From JAAYYY01 sp964602995 (GTDB lineage: Bacteria > Chloroflexota > Anaerolineae > Promineifilales > Promineifilaceae), in contig CAZRTM010000001.1 in assembly GCA_964602995.1 (NCBI GenBank), positions 1 through 64,000 of the forward strand: DNA of 64,000 nucleotides. The letters run 5' to 3'. Within the stretch, counting starts at the first letter, position 1. Each line of letters begins with the position of its first letter. Positions 24,682 through 32,889 of the stretch are shown in pieces. The notes under the pieces were generated by a model. It was given only the letters and a program-made list of their open reading frames with translations. It was not told where the DNA came from and searched no databases. The position numbers were made by a program, and so were the translations under genes.

Positions 24682-25611
24682 TCAGGCGAGCAGATGGCCT
24701 ACCCCAAAGGTCAACACAAACAGCAGCGTGGTAATTGACAACTGCTTAAGCAGAGGATCCAGCTCATGCGCCTCGTAACGCCGCGATACCGAGAGGCCAT
24801 TTCTTAGAAGCAGGGGAGTCGTCAGTAAAAAGAGAAACTGCCAGGGCGACTGGTAGTTGAGCAGCACATAAAGAAGCGCCGCGCCAAACCCACCTATCAG
24901 CAGCATCCAGTGGTAGACACGGGCGCGCTGCGGCCCAAGACGAACCGGAACCGACATCTTCCCCGCCTCACGATCCGAGCGCAGATCGCGAATGTTGTTC
25001 ACGTTCAGGACACCCACGGCGAAAAGACCGCAGCTTGTGGCTGGCAGGAGCAGGTCCGGCGGCAGTTGGTGCCGTTGCAGGTAATAGCTGCCCAGGACCC
25101 CTACCCAGCCGAAAAAGAGGAAGACAAAGAGGTCGCCAAGGCCCACGTAGCCATAGGGCCGGCTGCTGGCGGTGTAGGCAATGGCGGCCCATATCGCGGC
25201 CGCACCGAGCAGAAGAAAAATCAGCACCAGGTAGATGGCAGTCCGGCCAAAAGCGATCCAGACCATCGCCAGCCCGCAAATGGCCGTGACCACAACCACG
25301 GCGACGATGGCCTGCTGCATGGCGCGGCGGCTAATCAGCCCACTCTGCACCGCGCGGCGCGGGCCAACCCGCGACTGGCTATCCGCACCGTGCAGCGAGT
25401 CGCCGTAATCGTTAGCCAGGTTAGAGAGTATCTGAAGCAACAGCGCCGTTGCCAGGGTCAGAGCTGCCAACAGGCCGTTCAGCGGCCCGTGGGCAGCCGC
25501 CAGCAAAATACCAAGACCAATGCTGGCGGCTGCGAGGGCCAGGGTCCGCGGTCGCGCCGCGTTTATCCATACTTTAAGAGAAGGGGTAGAAACGGTATTT
25601 GCATGTGACAT
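24682..25611 (-). CDS. menA: 1,4-dihydroxy-2-naphthoate polyprenyltransferase
   Basis: 309 residues, UbiA superfamily, with eight or nine membrane helices. The first prenyl-diphosphate Mg-binding motif is LSNLANDYGDSLHGAD (NDxxD type) and the second is NNIRDLRSDREAGKMSVPVRLG, the pattern typical of MenA rather than UbiA. It transfers a polyprenyl chain to 1,4-dihydroxy-2-naphthoate in the membrane to make demethylmenaquinone, so the organism probably respires with menaquinone. No other men genes are adjacent. The ATG at 25611 lies 70 bases downstream of the truncated dehydrogenase gene on the same strand. Confidence 0.92.
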   Translation of the reverse strand: MSHANTVSTPSLKVWINAARPRTLALAAASIGLGILLAAAHGPLNGLLAALTLATALLLQILSNLANDYGDSLHGADSQSRVGPRRAVQSGLISRRAMQQAIVAVVVVTAICGLAMVWIAFGRTAIYLVLIFLLLGAAAIWAAIAYTASSRPYGYVGLGDLFVFLFFGWVGVLGSYYLQRHQLPPDLLLPATSCGLFAVGVLNVNNIRDLRSDREAGKMSVPVRLGPQRARVYHWMLLIGGFGAALLYVLLNYQSPWQFLFLLTTPLLLRNGLSVSRRYEAHELDPLLKQLSITTLLFVLTFGVGHLLA

Positions 25612-25681
25612 ACCCCCTATTGTATCAGGAGATAGTCACCGGCAAATTGAACAGAGAATCAGGTACAAAAGGAGGCGCTGG

Positions 25682-26227
25682 TTAGCCGACGATCTGATCC
25701 AGCGCCGCTTTCATCATCGAGAAATGGGGAAATATCTGCGAACGGATGGCACGTTGCTGTTGCGTTTCCTCTTCCAGGATGTAGCGAAACGGAAAAATAC
25801 GGGCCGAATAGTTGATAAAAATGTCGAGGCGGCCCAGCGTATCCAGAATGCGCCGCACCGTATGGCGCGAGAACTCTTCATTCTCGTTATCTTCTTCGCG
25901 GCTGCCACTGATTAACAGGCAACGCTGCGCGCGCGCTTCAACCTGCTGCTTAATCTCTTCAGCCATTTCGTGTTTGCCGTTGAAGTATACAATCGCGACA
26001 TCGATCCCTCGCTCAGCAAAAGCAACGGCCAGAGACCTGCCATTTTCGGTTACGCCGCCGACAATAAGCGCTACCTTACCCTGCAACGGTACGGTTTTGT
26101 GCTTCCGCTCACGACGCGCGGTCAGCGGAATCATCGTTATCTTGGTCAGACTACTCCAACTATGCCCGTTTCCATTTTGCTGCAACTCTGCGCGATGGTC
26201 AGGCTCCTCGGGGTGTTTATAGGTCAT
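25682..26227 (-). CDS. Truncated, degenerate short-chain dehydrogenase
   Basis: 181 residues from ATG 26227, which has an excellent AAGGAG site. The N-terminus (TYKHPEEPDH, then PLQGKVALIVGGVTENGRSLAVAF) belongs to the SDR subgroup of about 290 residues like YghA/general stress protein 39. The dinucleotide loop TGxxxGxG is altered to VGGVTENGRS, the NNAG motif is NYSA (RLDIFINYSARIFPF), and the protein ends at QIFPHFSMMKAALDQIVG before the catalytic YxxxK. It therefore cannot be a normal SDR enzyme. It may be a pseudogene or a retained non-catalytic protein; the intact frame and strong ribosome-binding site mildly favour the latter. Confidence 0.65.
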   Translation of the reverse strand: MTYKHPEEPDHRAELQQNGNGHSWSSLTKITMIPLTARRERKHKTVPLQGKVALIVGGVTENGRSLAVAFAERGIDVAIVYFNGKHEMAEEIKQQVEARAQRCLLISGSREEDNENEEFSRHTVRRILDTLGRLDIFINYSARIFPFRYILEEETQQQRAIRSQIFPHFSMMKAALDQIVG

Positions 26228-26661
26228 GAATATCTCCTTCTGAGAATGGCGCTTGGAATTGATTATGAACGATCCGGCTCTCTCCACTCTCCTGCAGCCA
26301 GGCCATTCCCTGCCGCCAGAAGATTCCCTCACTCTCTCCAGGTCAGTCTCATAGCTCAAAATGAGCTGCTCAGCATAACGCCGCCCAGCATAAGCCATAT
26401 CAGCCGTATAACGTATGCCGTATAGCGTAAGGCTACAGAATCGCGAGAACGATGACAATATACCAGGGTATAGGCCCTGGGTATAAAACGGTTATGTATT
26501 CATTCTCGACAAGCCACCGCATAAAATCTATAATGCGAAAGGAGAGCTTCCTTCAGGATAGTGGTCAAAAGTAGCGGTAGCCGGCGCCAGCCGGTAGAAT
26601 CATGAAGAGTGCCGGTGATTGTCACAGGGTTGCGGGGTCTGTAGTTTTGAGGTGACAGATT
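26228..26661. other. 434-base intergenic region with promoter and hairpins
   Basis: No ORF. It holds a degenerate repeat at 26404-26425 (CCGTATAACGTATGCCGTA, then TAG), a perfect 6-bp inverted repeat CCAGGG/CCCTGG at 26463-26480, a promoter at 26506-26534, an AAGGA/TCCTT hairpin at 26539-26553, and a CCGGC-GCCA-GCCGG hairpin at 26581-26594 in the predicted leader of the downstream regulator. The 12-mer AGCGGTAGCCGG at 26573-26584 recurs at 46157-46168. Confidence 0.6.
26506..26534 (+). promoter_or_regulatory. Sigma70-type promoter of the 26662 regulator
   Basis: TCGACA (26506-26511), 17-base spacer, consensus TATAAT (26529-26534). The predicted start at about 26541 gives a leader of about 120 nt containing two small hairpins. 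Confidence 0.6.
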
Positions 26662-27315
26662 ATGATCCGTGTTTTAGTTGTCCATCAGACACATCTCATC
26701 AGCAGTATCATCGCCAACGTGCTCGACGAGGAAGATGACATTGAGGTCATCGGCCAGGCTTCGAGCGCCGAGGAGGCTTTGAAGGTGCTGGAAAATGAGA
26801 GTTGCGAGATGGTGTTAGTCGCGGCTACGCTACCCGACAATGGCGCCTTGGAGATTACGGAAGCCATAGCTGACTCTGGTACCAGCACCAAAGTGCTGGT
26901 TATCGGTCTGCCGCACTCCAAAAACGCCATCCTTCAGTATGTCGCCGCAGGCGCCGCCGGTTATGTTCTGCAAGAAGTTTCCACCGAGAAGCTCCTGGAA
27001 CATATCCGCGCCACTTACGATGGCAAAGCGATCATCTCCCCCGACATCGCCGCCGCTCTCATGAGTCACATCAACGAACTGGCCCAGATCTCCACACAGA
27101 CCAACATCGACCCCTCGGCCTATGCCCAGTTGACACCCCGTGAGCGCGAGGTGTTGGAGCTGATTGGCAATGAGATGAGCAACCAGCAAATCGCTGACAA
27201 ACTATTCATCGAAGTAGGGACGGTGAAAAACCACGTCCACAATATCCTGAAGAAGTTAGACGTCAGCAGCAGACATGAAGCAGCCGCCTACTTGCCATTC
27301 GTGAAGGACGAGTAG
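26662..27315 (+). CDS. NarL/FixJ-type regulator with degenerate (pseudo-)receiver
   Basis: 217 residues. The receiver domain (1-120) has the right fold pattern but lacks the phosphorylation site: the acidic pair is HQ (VLVVHQTH, residues 8-9) and the acceptor Asp position 54 is Ala (MVLVAATLPDNG); a Lys near 104 is replaced too (YVLQEVS). The C-terminal HTH (150-210) is intact: LTPREREVLELIGNEMSNQQIADKLFIEVGTVKNHVHNILKKLDV. DNA binding without classical phosphotransfer is expected, perhaps controlled by ligand, partner or expression. A paralogue at 45242-45925 has the same features. No kinase is adjacent. Confidence 0.9.
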   Translation: MIRVLVVHQTHLISSIIANVLDEEDDIEVIGQASSAEEALKVLENESCEMVLVAATLPDNGALEITEAIADSGTSTKVLVIGLPHSKNAILQYVAAGAAGYVLQEVSTEKLLEHIRATYDGKAIISPDIAAALMSHINELAQISTQTNIDPSAYAQLTPREREVLELIGNEMSNQQIADKLFIEVGTVKNHVHNILKKLDVSSRHEAAAYLPFVKDE

Positions 27316-27350
27316 CAACCTCCCCATTCTATTGCCGAAGCGAAGATCCT

Positions 27351-28829
27351 TTAATGACCGGCGCTCCCCAACTGTGGGCCGGGCGCTCTTTGCTGTTGCT
27401 CGCCAACGAGTAAGGGCAAATTTACAACGTGGTCGAACTGCACGTTGACGTAGGCATCGAAAACGAAGACGTCAACCCGCTCGTTATGATCGTCTGGCAC
27501 CAGATCGGTGGCCAGTGAATCGAACACAATGTAGTTGCCGCTGGTTGTCAGAGCCGGGCTGATGCTGGAACCGTTCCCGGCACTGCCATTGAGGTTTCTG
27601 CTAATCAACGTGAGCGCCCTGGTGCTACGATTGTGCAGGTAGACATCATATTGCCGGTTCTTGTCTTCAGGAGACAGATTGTCGGCCCGTGAAGCAAAGG
27701 CCACAAAACGCCCGTCGGCGGAGATAACCGCCCCACCGCTGACATTCGTTGCCTGCTCTCCATCCGCCGTCACGCTAATCAGCTCGATGACTCCCGTCTC
27801 GCGATCAGCCACAAAGACATCGCTATAGCGGTTAAGGTCATCTGGGACCAGATTGTCAGCCCACGATTCAAACGCCACATAGCGCCCATTGTCAGATATG
27901 GAGGGACGTTGACTTTCATGGTTTCCAACACCGCCGTCCACCCCCCGGCTGACCAACTCCGTCTTACCGGCCACAAGGTCGTGCACGAAAATATCGTACA
28001 TCTGGTTCGTATCGCCTGCCGCCAGATTGCCCGACTTGGACTGGAACGCAACAAAACGGCCATTGGCGGAGAGGGCCGGGTATTTACTGGTGCCATCTCC
28101 AATCTGGCCCTCGCTGGAGATGCTGGCCAGCGCCGTCTGCCCGGTCTGGCGATCATGAACGAAAACGTCGGAAACCGAATTGGTATCGCCCTCAACCAGG
28201 TTATCGGCAAGCGAGACAAAAGCCACGTAGCGCCCATCGGCCGATAGCGAAGGCTGCACGCTCATGCCATTACCTTCCTGGCCACTGGAGCTTACCGATA
28301 CACGGCTCATTACCCCCGTCTGCCAATCGTAGACAAACACATCCTCTACGCCATTTGTGTCACCGGGCACCAGATTGTCGGCACTTGAGACAAAGACCAC
28401 AAAGCGCCCATCGCGCGAGATTGCTGCTTCCTGGCTACGCCCGTTGGCTTCCTCGCCATCAGGGGCAGTGCTAATGCGCCTGACCTCGTCCGTGGTACGG
28501 TCATAGAGAAAAACGTCCTGTAGCCCGTTGAAGTCCTCGGGAACCAGATTATCGGCGCTGGAGAGAAAAACGATATAGCGCCCATCGGCCGAAATCGAAG
28601 GGGCGAAGCTGTCGCTGTTTCCTTCCACGCCCAGGCGACTGAGGCTGACACGGCGCACCTGAGGGACGGGACCATCAAAGTCCAGGCGTGCAGTGCCCAG
28701 AAGGTGAGACAGTTGCCACCATCCCACAAGCTGGCCAACCGACATGGTGACGATGACAGCCAGGAACAGGCCGCCAAATGCTAATTGGCCATACTTACTT
28801 CTCACCCAGCGGTTGAAACTCCGCCTCAT
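27351..28829 (-). CDS. Exported seven-blade beta-propeller protein (PD40/TolB-like)
   Basis: 492 residues. One N-terminal membrane segment (about 16-38) acts as signal anchor. Seven tandem units of about 58 residues follow (about 58-460), each with the pattern SxDGRYVAFxSxADNLVPGDTN then DVFVxDRxTG and an I/V-S-V start, for example ISADGRYIVFLSSADNLVPE and LSADGRYVAFVSLADNLVEG. The D-x-N-x-x-x-D pattern between strands suggests Ca binding. Seven blades give a closed propeller. The C-terminus has VNLPLLVGEQQQ. It probably works outside the cell; partner unknown. An upstream promoter on the minus strand is at 28962-28990. Confidence 0.85.
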   Translation of the reverse strand: MRRSFNRWVRSKYGQLAFGGLFLAVIVTMSVGQLVGWWQLSHLLGTARLDFDGPVPQVRRVSLSRLGVEGNSDSFAPSISADGRYIVFLSSADNLVPEDFNGLQDVFLYDRTTDEVRRISTAPDGEEANGRSQEAAISRDGRFVVFVSSADNLVPGDTNGVEDVFVYDWQTGVMSRVSVSSSGQEGNGMSVQPSLSADGRYVAFVSLADNLVEGDTNSVSDVFVHDRQTGQTALASISSEGQIGDGTSKYPALSANGRFVAFQSKSGNLAAGDTNQMYDIFVHDLVAGKTELVSRGVDGGVGNHESQRPSISDNGRYVAFESWADNLVPDDLNRYSDVFVADRETGVIELISVTADGEQATNVSGGAVISADGRFVAFASRADNLSPEDKNRQYDVYLHNRSTRALTLISRNLNGSAGNGSSISPALTTSGNYIVFDSLATDLVPDDHNERVDVFVFDAYVNVQFDHVVNLPLLVGEQQQRAPGPQLGSAGH

Positions 28830-28961
28830 GACATCCCTTCTCCGGCAGCTAACCGGCTCGGCCCCACTGAAAGTCCCCTGCAGACGACTGGTTACACTGG
28901 TTCAACAAGGAGAGTGCTCCCTGTCAAAGAACCAACAATGCCCTTAAATAGCAGCAGTTAC

Positions 28962-28990
28962 ATTATATAGTACTCGAGGTCCCCAGTCGA
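28962..28990 (-). promoter_or_regulatory. Sigma70-type promoter of the propeller gene
   Basis: On the minus strand TCGACT (28985-28990) and TATAAT (28962-28967) are 17 bases apart. The leader to the ATG at 28829 is about 126 nt. The -35 element is like that of the promoter at 26506. Confidence 0.5.
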
Positions 28991-29038
28991 GGGTAAAATA
29001 AGGGCGCACACGACCATCATTCAGACCTATTCAGACAT

Positions 29039-29067
29039 TTGCCGGTTGCCTCTATCCTCGCTATCCT
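29039..29067 (+). promoter_or_regulatory. Sigma70-like promoter of the phosphatase gene
   Basis: TTGCCG (29039-29044), 17-base spacer, TATCCT (29062-29067). Initiation at about 29074 leaves only a few bases before ATG 29077, where no Shine-Dalgarno is visible, so the mRNA may be leaderless. Confidence 0.45.
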
Positions 29068-29076
29068 TACACATCT

Positions 29077-29631
29077 ATGAACCTATTCCACTACATCTTC
29101 GACAAATTATTTCCAATCATCCGTTTCGTTTATGAACGCATCCAACGCCATCGTTGGTTCGACGAAATCACGCCCAATTTGTGGCTGGGTGGCGCGCCGT
29201 ACTACCCTCGTGACTACGATTTTCTGCTGGATGCTGGAATCAATGCCGTCGTTAACATTCGCGCCGAACGGCACGACGACTTTAAACTATACGAGCGGCA
29301 CGGCATTGACTACATCCAGCTCCCGGTTCTGGACATCATCACGCCGCCCCCAGAAATACTCGATGAAGGCGTGGCCTTCATCCACAAGCAGGTGGAGGAA
29401 GGCAATAAGGTGCTGATCCATTGCGCCAAGGGGCGTGGGCGCGCTGTCACGCTCCTCGCCGCCTACCTTATGCGCTATGAAGGCATGAGCTTTGACGAAG
29501 CCAACCGCCTGCTGAGCGAAAAGCGCCCGCTCGCCAATCTACAGTCACGTCATCGCCGGGCGTTGGAAGCCTGGATGAAGCAATACCGTTTCGAGGACAC
29601 AGTAGTTAGCGAACAAGTTGAAATCAACTAG
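29077..29631 (+). CDS. Dual-specificity/tyrosine phosphatase family protein
   Basis: 184 residues. The catalytic P-loop HCxxGxxR is VLIHCAKGRGRAVTLLAAYL with Cys116 and Arg122; the general-acid region is PVLDIITPPPEILDEG (Asp86). ITPNLWLGGAPYYPRDYDFLLDAGINAVVNIRAE is the N-terminal half of DSP/PTPMT-like enzymes. A hydrophobic N-terminal stretch (FHYIFDKLFPIIRFVYERI) may associate with membrane. Such bacterial enzymes act on phosphoprotein, phosphoinositide or phosphatidylglycerol phosphate; the substrate is not determinable. It lies 75 bases upstream of mutS. Confidence 0.87.
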   Translation: MNLFHYIFDKLFPIIRFVYERIQRHRWFDEITPNLWLGGAPYYPRDYDFLLDAGINAVVNIRAERHDDFKLYERHGIDYIQLPVLDIITPPPEILDEGVAFIHKQVEEGNKVLIHCAKGRGRAVTLLAAYLMRYEGMSFDEANRLLSEKRPLANLQSRHRRALEAWMKQYRFEDTVVSEQVEIN

Positions 29632-29706
29632 ACGCACCGTGCATCACTCATTGCGCTGTTATCTGTGATAGCAGCCACTGCCTGATCGCCGGCGCGTTTT
29701 TATCCT

Positions 29707-32283
29707 ATGGGAAAAAGCAAACTTACTCCTCTTCGCCGGCAATATCTGGACATCAAACGGCAACATCCCGATGCCATTCTCTTCTTTCGCCTGGGAGACT
29801 TCTACGAGACTTTCGACGAAGACGCGCAGGTGACAGCCGAAGAGCTGGATCTTGTGCTCACCAGCCGCCCCGTAGGCAAGAACCAGCGCATCCCTATGGC
29901 CGGTGTGCCACACCACGCGGCTGAAAGCTACATCGCACGACTCATCGCCAAAGGGTATAAGGTCGCCCTCTGCGAGCAGGTCGGAGACGATACCATCAAC
30001 GGTCTGATGCCCAGAGAAGTGGTGCGCGTCTTTACCTCAGGCACTGTGATCGAGCCGGGCATGCTGGAAGCCGGGCGCAGCAACTACCTGGTTGCCGTCC
30101 TTGTCGAAGGCAAGCGCGCCGGCCTGGCCTATGCCGAAATCAGCACCGGTCAGTTCGCAACCACAGAGCTGGAAAGCCGGCGCGCACTGGTCGAAGAGCT
30201 GTCCCGGCTCTCCCCAGCCGAGATAATCCTGCCGGACGGCGAGCAAAGTCTGAACGATTGGGATATTCCCATCAGCCGCCTGCCTGAATGGCGTTTTGAA
30301 GAAGGCAACGCGCGCAAGACGCTGCAGGACCATTTCCGCGTCAGCTCGCTGGCCGGCTTTGGCTGCGAGGGCAAACCGCTGGCCGTGCGCGCGGCCGGGG
30401 CTGCGCTGTACTATTTGCAGGATACCCAACTGGGAACCATCTCCCAGATCCAGCGACTGGCCACGTACAGCGTGGACAACTACATGGCTCTGGACCAGGC
30501 CACCCGACGCAATCTGGAACTGACAGAGTCACTCAGCGGCCGTAAAAGCGCCTCCCTCTTAGGCGTCCTGGATAAAACAGTCACTGCCATGGGCGCACGC
30601 CTCTTACGCGAGTGGATCACCCGCCCTTTACTCAATCTGGCGCGGCTCAACAAACGCCTTGACCAGGTGCAGGCCTTTTACGACGATGCTCTCTTACGCG
30701 CCGAACTGCGTAACCGCCTCAAGTCGGTGCCCGATCTGGAGCGCCTGACTAACCGCGCGATCAGCGGCAAGGCCTCGCCACGCGACCTGGAAAACATTGG
30801 CGTTGTGCTACAGGCGATTCCTGAACTGAAAGCGCTGATTGAGAACCTGCCGTCGCCTCCCGCCAGCCTCTCCACCATTGTGGCCCGGTTGGATCCCGTG
30901 CCCGAAACAAAGCAACTGATTGCCGAGGCCATTAACGACGAAGCGCCGGGCAACCTGAACAAGATCGGTGTTATTCGCCCTGGCTTCTCGGCCGAGCTAG
31001 ACGGCGTGGTGAACTCGTCAGAACATGCCCGCGCCTGGGTCGCCGAGCTGGAACCCAAGGAACGCGCGCGCACCGGCATCGGTTCGCTCAAGGTCGGGTT
31101 CAACAAGGTGTTTGGCTACTACCTGGAAGTGACCAAAGCTAACAGCCATCTCGTCCCTGACGACTACATTCGCAAACAGACGCTAACCAACGCCGAGCGC
31201 TACATTACGCCAGAGTTGAAAGAGTACGAGACGCTGATCCTCAACGCCGAGGAGCGCATCCTGGAGATTGAGCGACGCATCTTTGAGGACGTCTGCCGTC
31301 GCGTCGGAGAAACGTCAGAGCGCCTGCTGCGGACCGCCAGAGTTCTGGCGGTTCTGGACGTTGCCGCTGCGCTGGCTGAAGTTGCCAGCCAAAACGACTA
31401 CGTGCGCCCGGCCCTCTACGACGACAGTCGCCTGCGCATTGCTTCCGGCCGCCATCCTGTGGTAGAGCAAACGCTGAAGCTGGAGCGCTTTGTGCCCAAC
31501 GACATCTGCATGACCGCTGAGGAACGGATTCACATCATCACCGGGCCAAATATGAGCGGCAAATCGACGATCTTACGCCAGGTGGCCCTGATTATGCTCA
31601 TGGCCCAGATCGGCAGCTTTGTGCCTGCTCGCGAAGCGGAGGTGGGGCTTGCCGACCGCATTTTTACCCGTATCGGCGCCCATGACGAGCTGCACGCCGG
31701 TCGCTCCACGTTCATGGTGGAGATGGTGGAGACGGCCGAGATTTTGAACCACGCCACGTCGCGCTCGCTGCTGATTCTGGATGAGATTGGGCGTGGCACC
31801 AGCACCTACGACGGCCTCTCCATCGCCTGGGCCATCGTCGAGTTCCTGCACAACCACCCACGCCTGCGGCCGCGCACCCTCTTCGCCACCCACTATCACG
31901 AGCTAACCGGGCTGGCCGACGTTTTGCCCCTGGTCGCCAACTACAATGTGGACGTGGCCGAAGAAGGAGACGAAGTCGTGTTCCTGCACCAGTTGGTCCC
32001 CGGCGGTGCGGACCGCAGCTACGGCATTCACGTCGCGCAGCTCGCAGGCCTGCCGCGTGACGTGATCAGCCGCGCCAACGAAATTTTGCGCAACCTGGAA
32101 GAGCACGCGCCCACCTCCTCCGTCACGCCCAGCCACCTGAAACCGGCCCAGCAGGTTGCTCTCTTCCCCGAGAGCAGCCCCATTCTGGACGAGCTGAGGG
32201 CGCTGGATGTGACCAATATGACCCCAATAGAAGCGATCAACAAATTATTCGAGTGGAAGCGGCGCTATGCAGAAGATGGCTGA
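29707..32283 (+). CDS. mutS: DNA mismatch repair protein MutS
   Basis: 858 residues, the usual MutS1 length. The mismatch-recognition domain begins with TPLRRQYLDIKRQHPDAILF and the FYE motif (RLGDFYETFDEDA) that stacks at the mismatch. Lever/clamp regions lie at 270-560. The ATPase has Walker A GPNMSGKST (about 614-622), the signature STFMVEMVETAEIL, Walker B LLILDEIGRGTSTYDGLSIA and FATHYHELTG. The C-terminus has the short beta-clamp/tetramer tail region VALFPESSP, a plausible QxxLF-type clamp motif. It initiates mismatch repair; mutL is not in the window. A 2H phosphoesterase follows after 42 bases. Confidence 0.98.
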   Translation: MGKSKLTPLRRQYLDIKRQHPDAILFFRLGDFYETFDEDAQVTAEELDLVLTSRPVGKNQRIPMAGVPHHAAESYIARLIAKGYKVALCEQVGDDTINGLMPREVVRVFTSGTVIEPGMLEAGRSNYLVAVLVEGKRAGLAYAEISTGQFATTELESRRALVEELSRLSPAEIILPDGEQSLNDWDIPISRLPEWRFEEGNARKTLQDHFRVSSLAGFGCEGKPLAVRAAGAALYYLQDTQLGTISQIQRLATYSVDNYMALDQATRRNLELTESLSGRKSASLLGVLDKTVTAMGARLLREWITRPLLNLARLNKRLDQVQAFYDDALLRAELRNRLKSVPDLERLTNRAISGKASPRDLENIGVVLQAIPELKALIENLPSPPASLSTIVARLDPVPETKQLIAEAINDEAPGNLNKIGVIRPGFSAELDGVVNSSEHARAWVAELEPKERARTGIGSLKVGFNKVFGYYLEVTKANSHLVPDDYIRKQTLTNAERYITPELKEYETLILNAEERILEIERRIFEDVCRRVGETSERLLRTARVLAVLDVAAALAEVASQNDYVRPALYDDSRLRIASGRHPVVEQTLKLERFVPNDICMTAEERIHIITGPNMSGKSTILRQVALIMLMAQIGSFVPAREAEVGLADRIFTRIGAHDELHAGRSTFMVEMVETAEILNHATSRSLLILDEIGRGTSTYDGLSIAWAIVEFLHNHPRLRPRTLFATHYHELTGLADVLPLVANYNVDVAEEGDEVVFLHQLVPGGADRSYGIHVAQLAGLPRDVISRANEILRNLEEHAPTSSVTPSHLKPAQQVALFPESSPILDELRALDVTNMTPIEAINKLFEWKRRYAEDG

Positions 32284-32325
32284 CCGCATGATAGCTAACG
32301 ACACCACCATTGACAGGACTGGCAC

Positions 32326-32889
32326 ATGAACGGCGTTGTTGCCCTGCTAGATGAAGAACATTACCGCCTCGTGGAAGAGATTTGGGCCAAACTCAAGGAG
32401 CAGATGGGCCTTTCTGGCATCTACATCACCCCTTACCCGCACTTCTCTTTTCATATCGCGGAACAGTATGACCTGGAGCAGCTAAAGAGCGCGTTGCAGC
32501 AGGCTGCAGAAGAGATTGGCCCATTTGAAGTGACCACCAGCGGCCTGGGCATCTTCACGGCCGGCCTCTCGCCCGTCCTATACATCAGTGTCACGCGCAG
32601 CCCGCTCCTCAGCGACATACACGAGCGGCTCTGGTCTCTGGCCGGTGCCCACGCCGCCGGCATCGTCGAGTATTACCATCCCCAGCATTGGGTACCGCAC
32701 ATCACGCTGGGTCATGGCGATATCACCACAGAAAACCTTGCCGATACGATCCGCCTCCTCAAGGACTATGATTTCAACTGGCAGGTGACCATCGACAATA
32801 TTAGCCTGCTGGTTGACGCTGGCGATGGTCGGCCCCACCGCCTGGACCAGAAATTTGCCCTGAGCGGAAAGAGGAGCCACTGCGAATGA
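32326..32889 (+). CDS. 2H phosphoesterase (LigT / 2'-5' RNA ligase superfamily)
   Basis: 187 residues. Both catalytic H-x-S/T motifs are present: PHFSFHI with His39 and PHITLGH with His125, spaced as in the two-lobed 2H fold. Family members hydrolyse or ligate cyclic nucleotides and RNA 2',3'-ends. YYHPQHWVPHITLGHGD is typical of the YjcG/LigT-like bacterial subgroup. Its stop overlaps the next start as ATGA, so the thioredoxin-fold protein is translationally coupled. It lies 42 bases after mutS and may share its transcript, though no functional tie to repair is known. Confidence 0.88.
   Translation: MNGVVALLDEEHYRLVEEIWAKLKEQMGLSGIYITPYPHFSFHIAEQYDLEQLKSALQQAAEEIGPFEVTTSGLGIFTAGLSPVLYISVTRSPLLSDIHERLWSLAGAHAAGIVEYYHPQHWVPHITLGHGDITTENLADTIRLLKDYDFNWQVTIDNISLLVDAGDGRPHRLDQKFALSGKRSHCE

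Noticed and set aside
26228..26458. N-terminal extension of the truncated SDR
   Set aside because: ATG 26227 has AAGGAG at proper distance and begins the family N-terminus; the upstream part is repeat-containing intergenic DNA.
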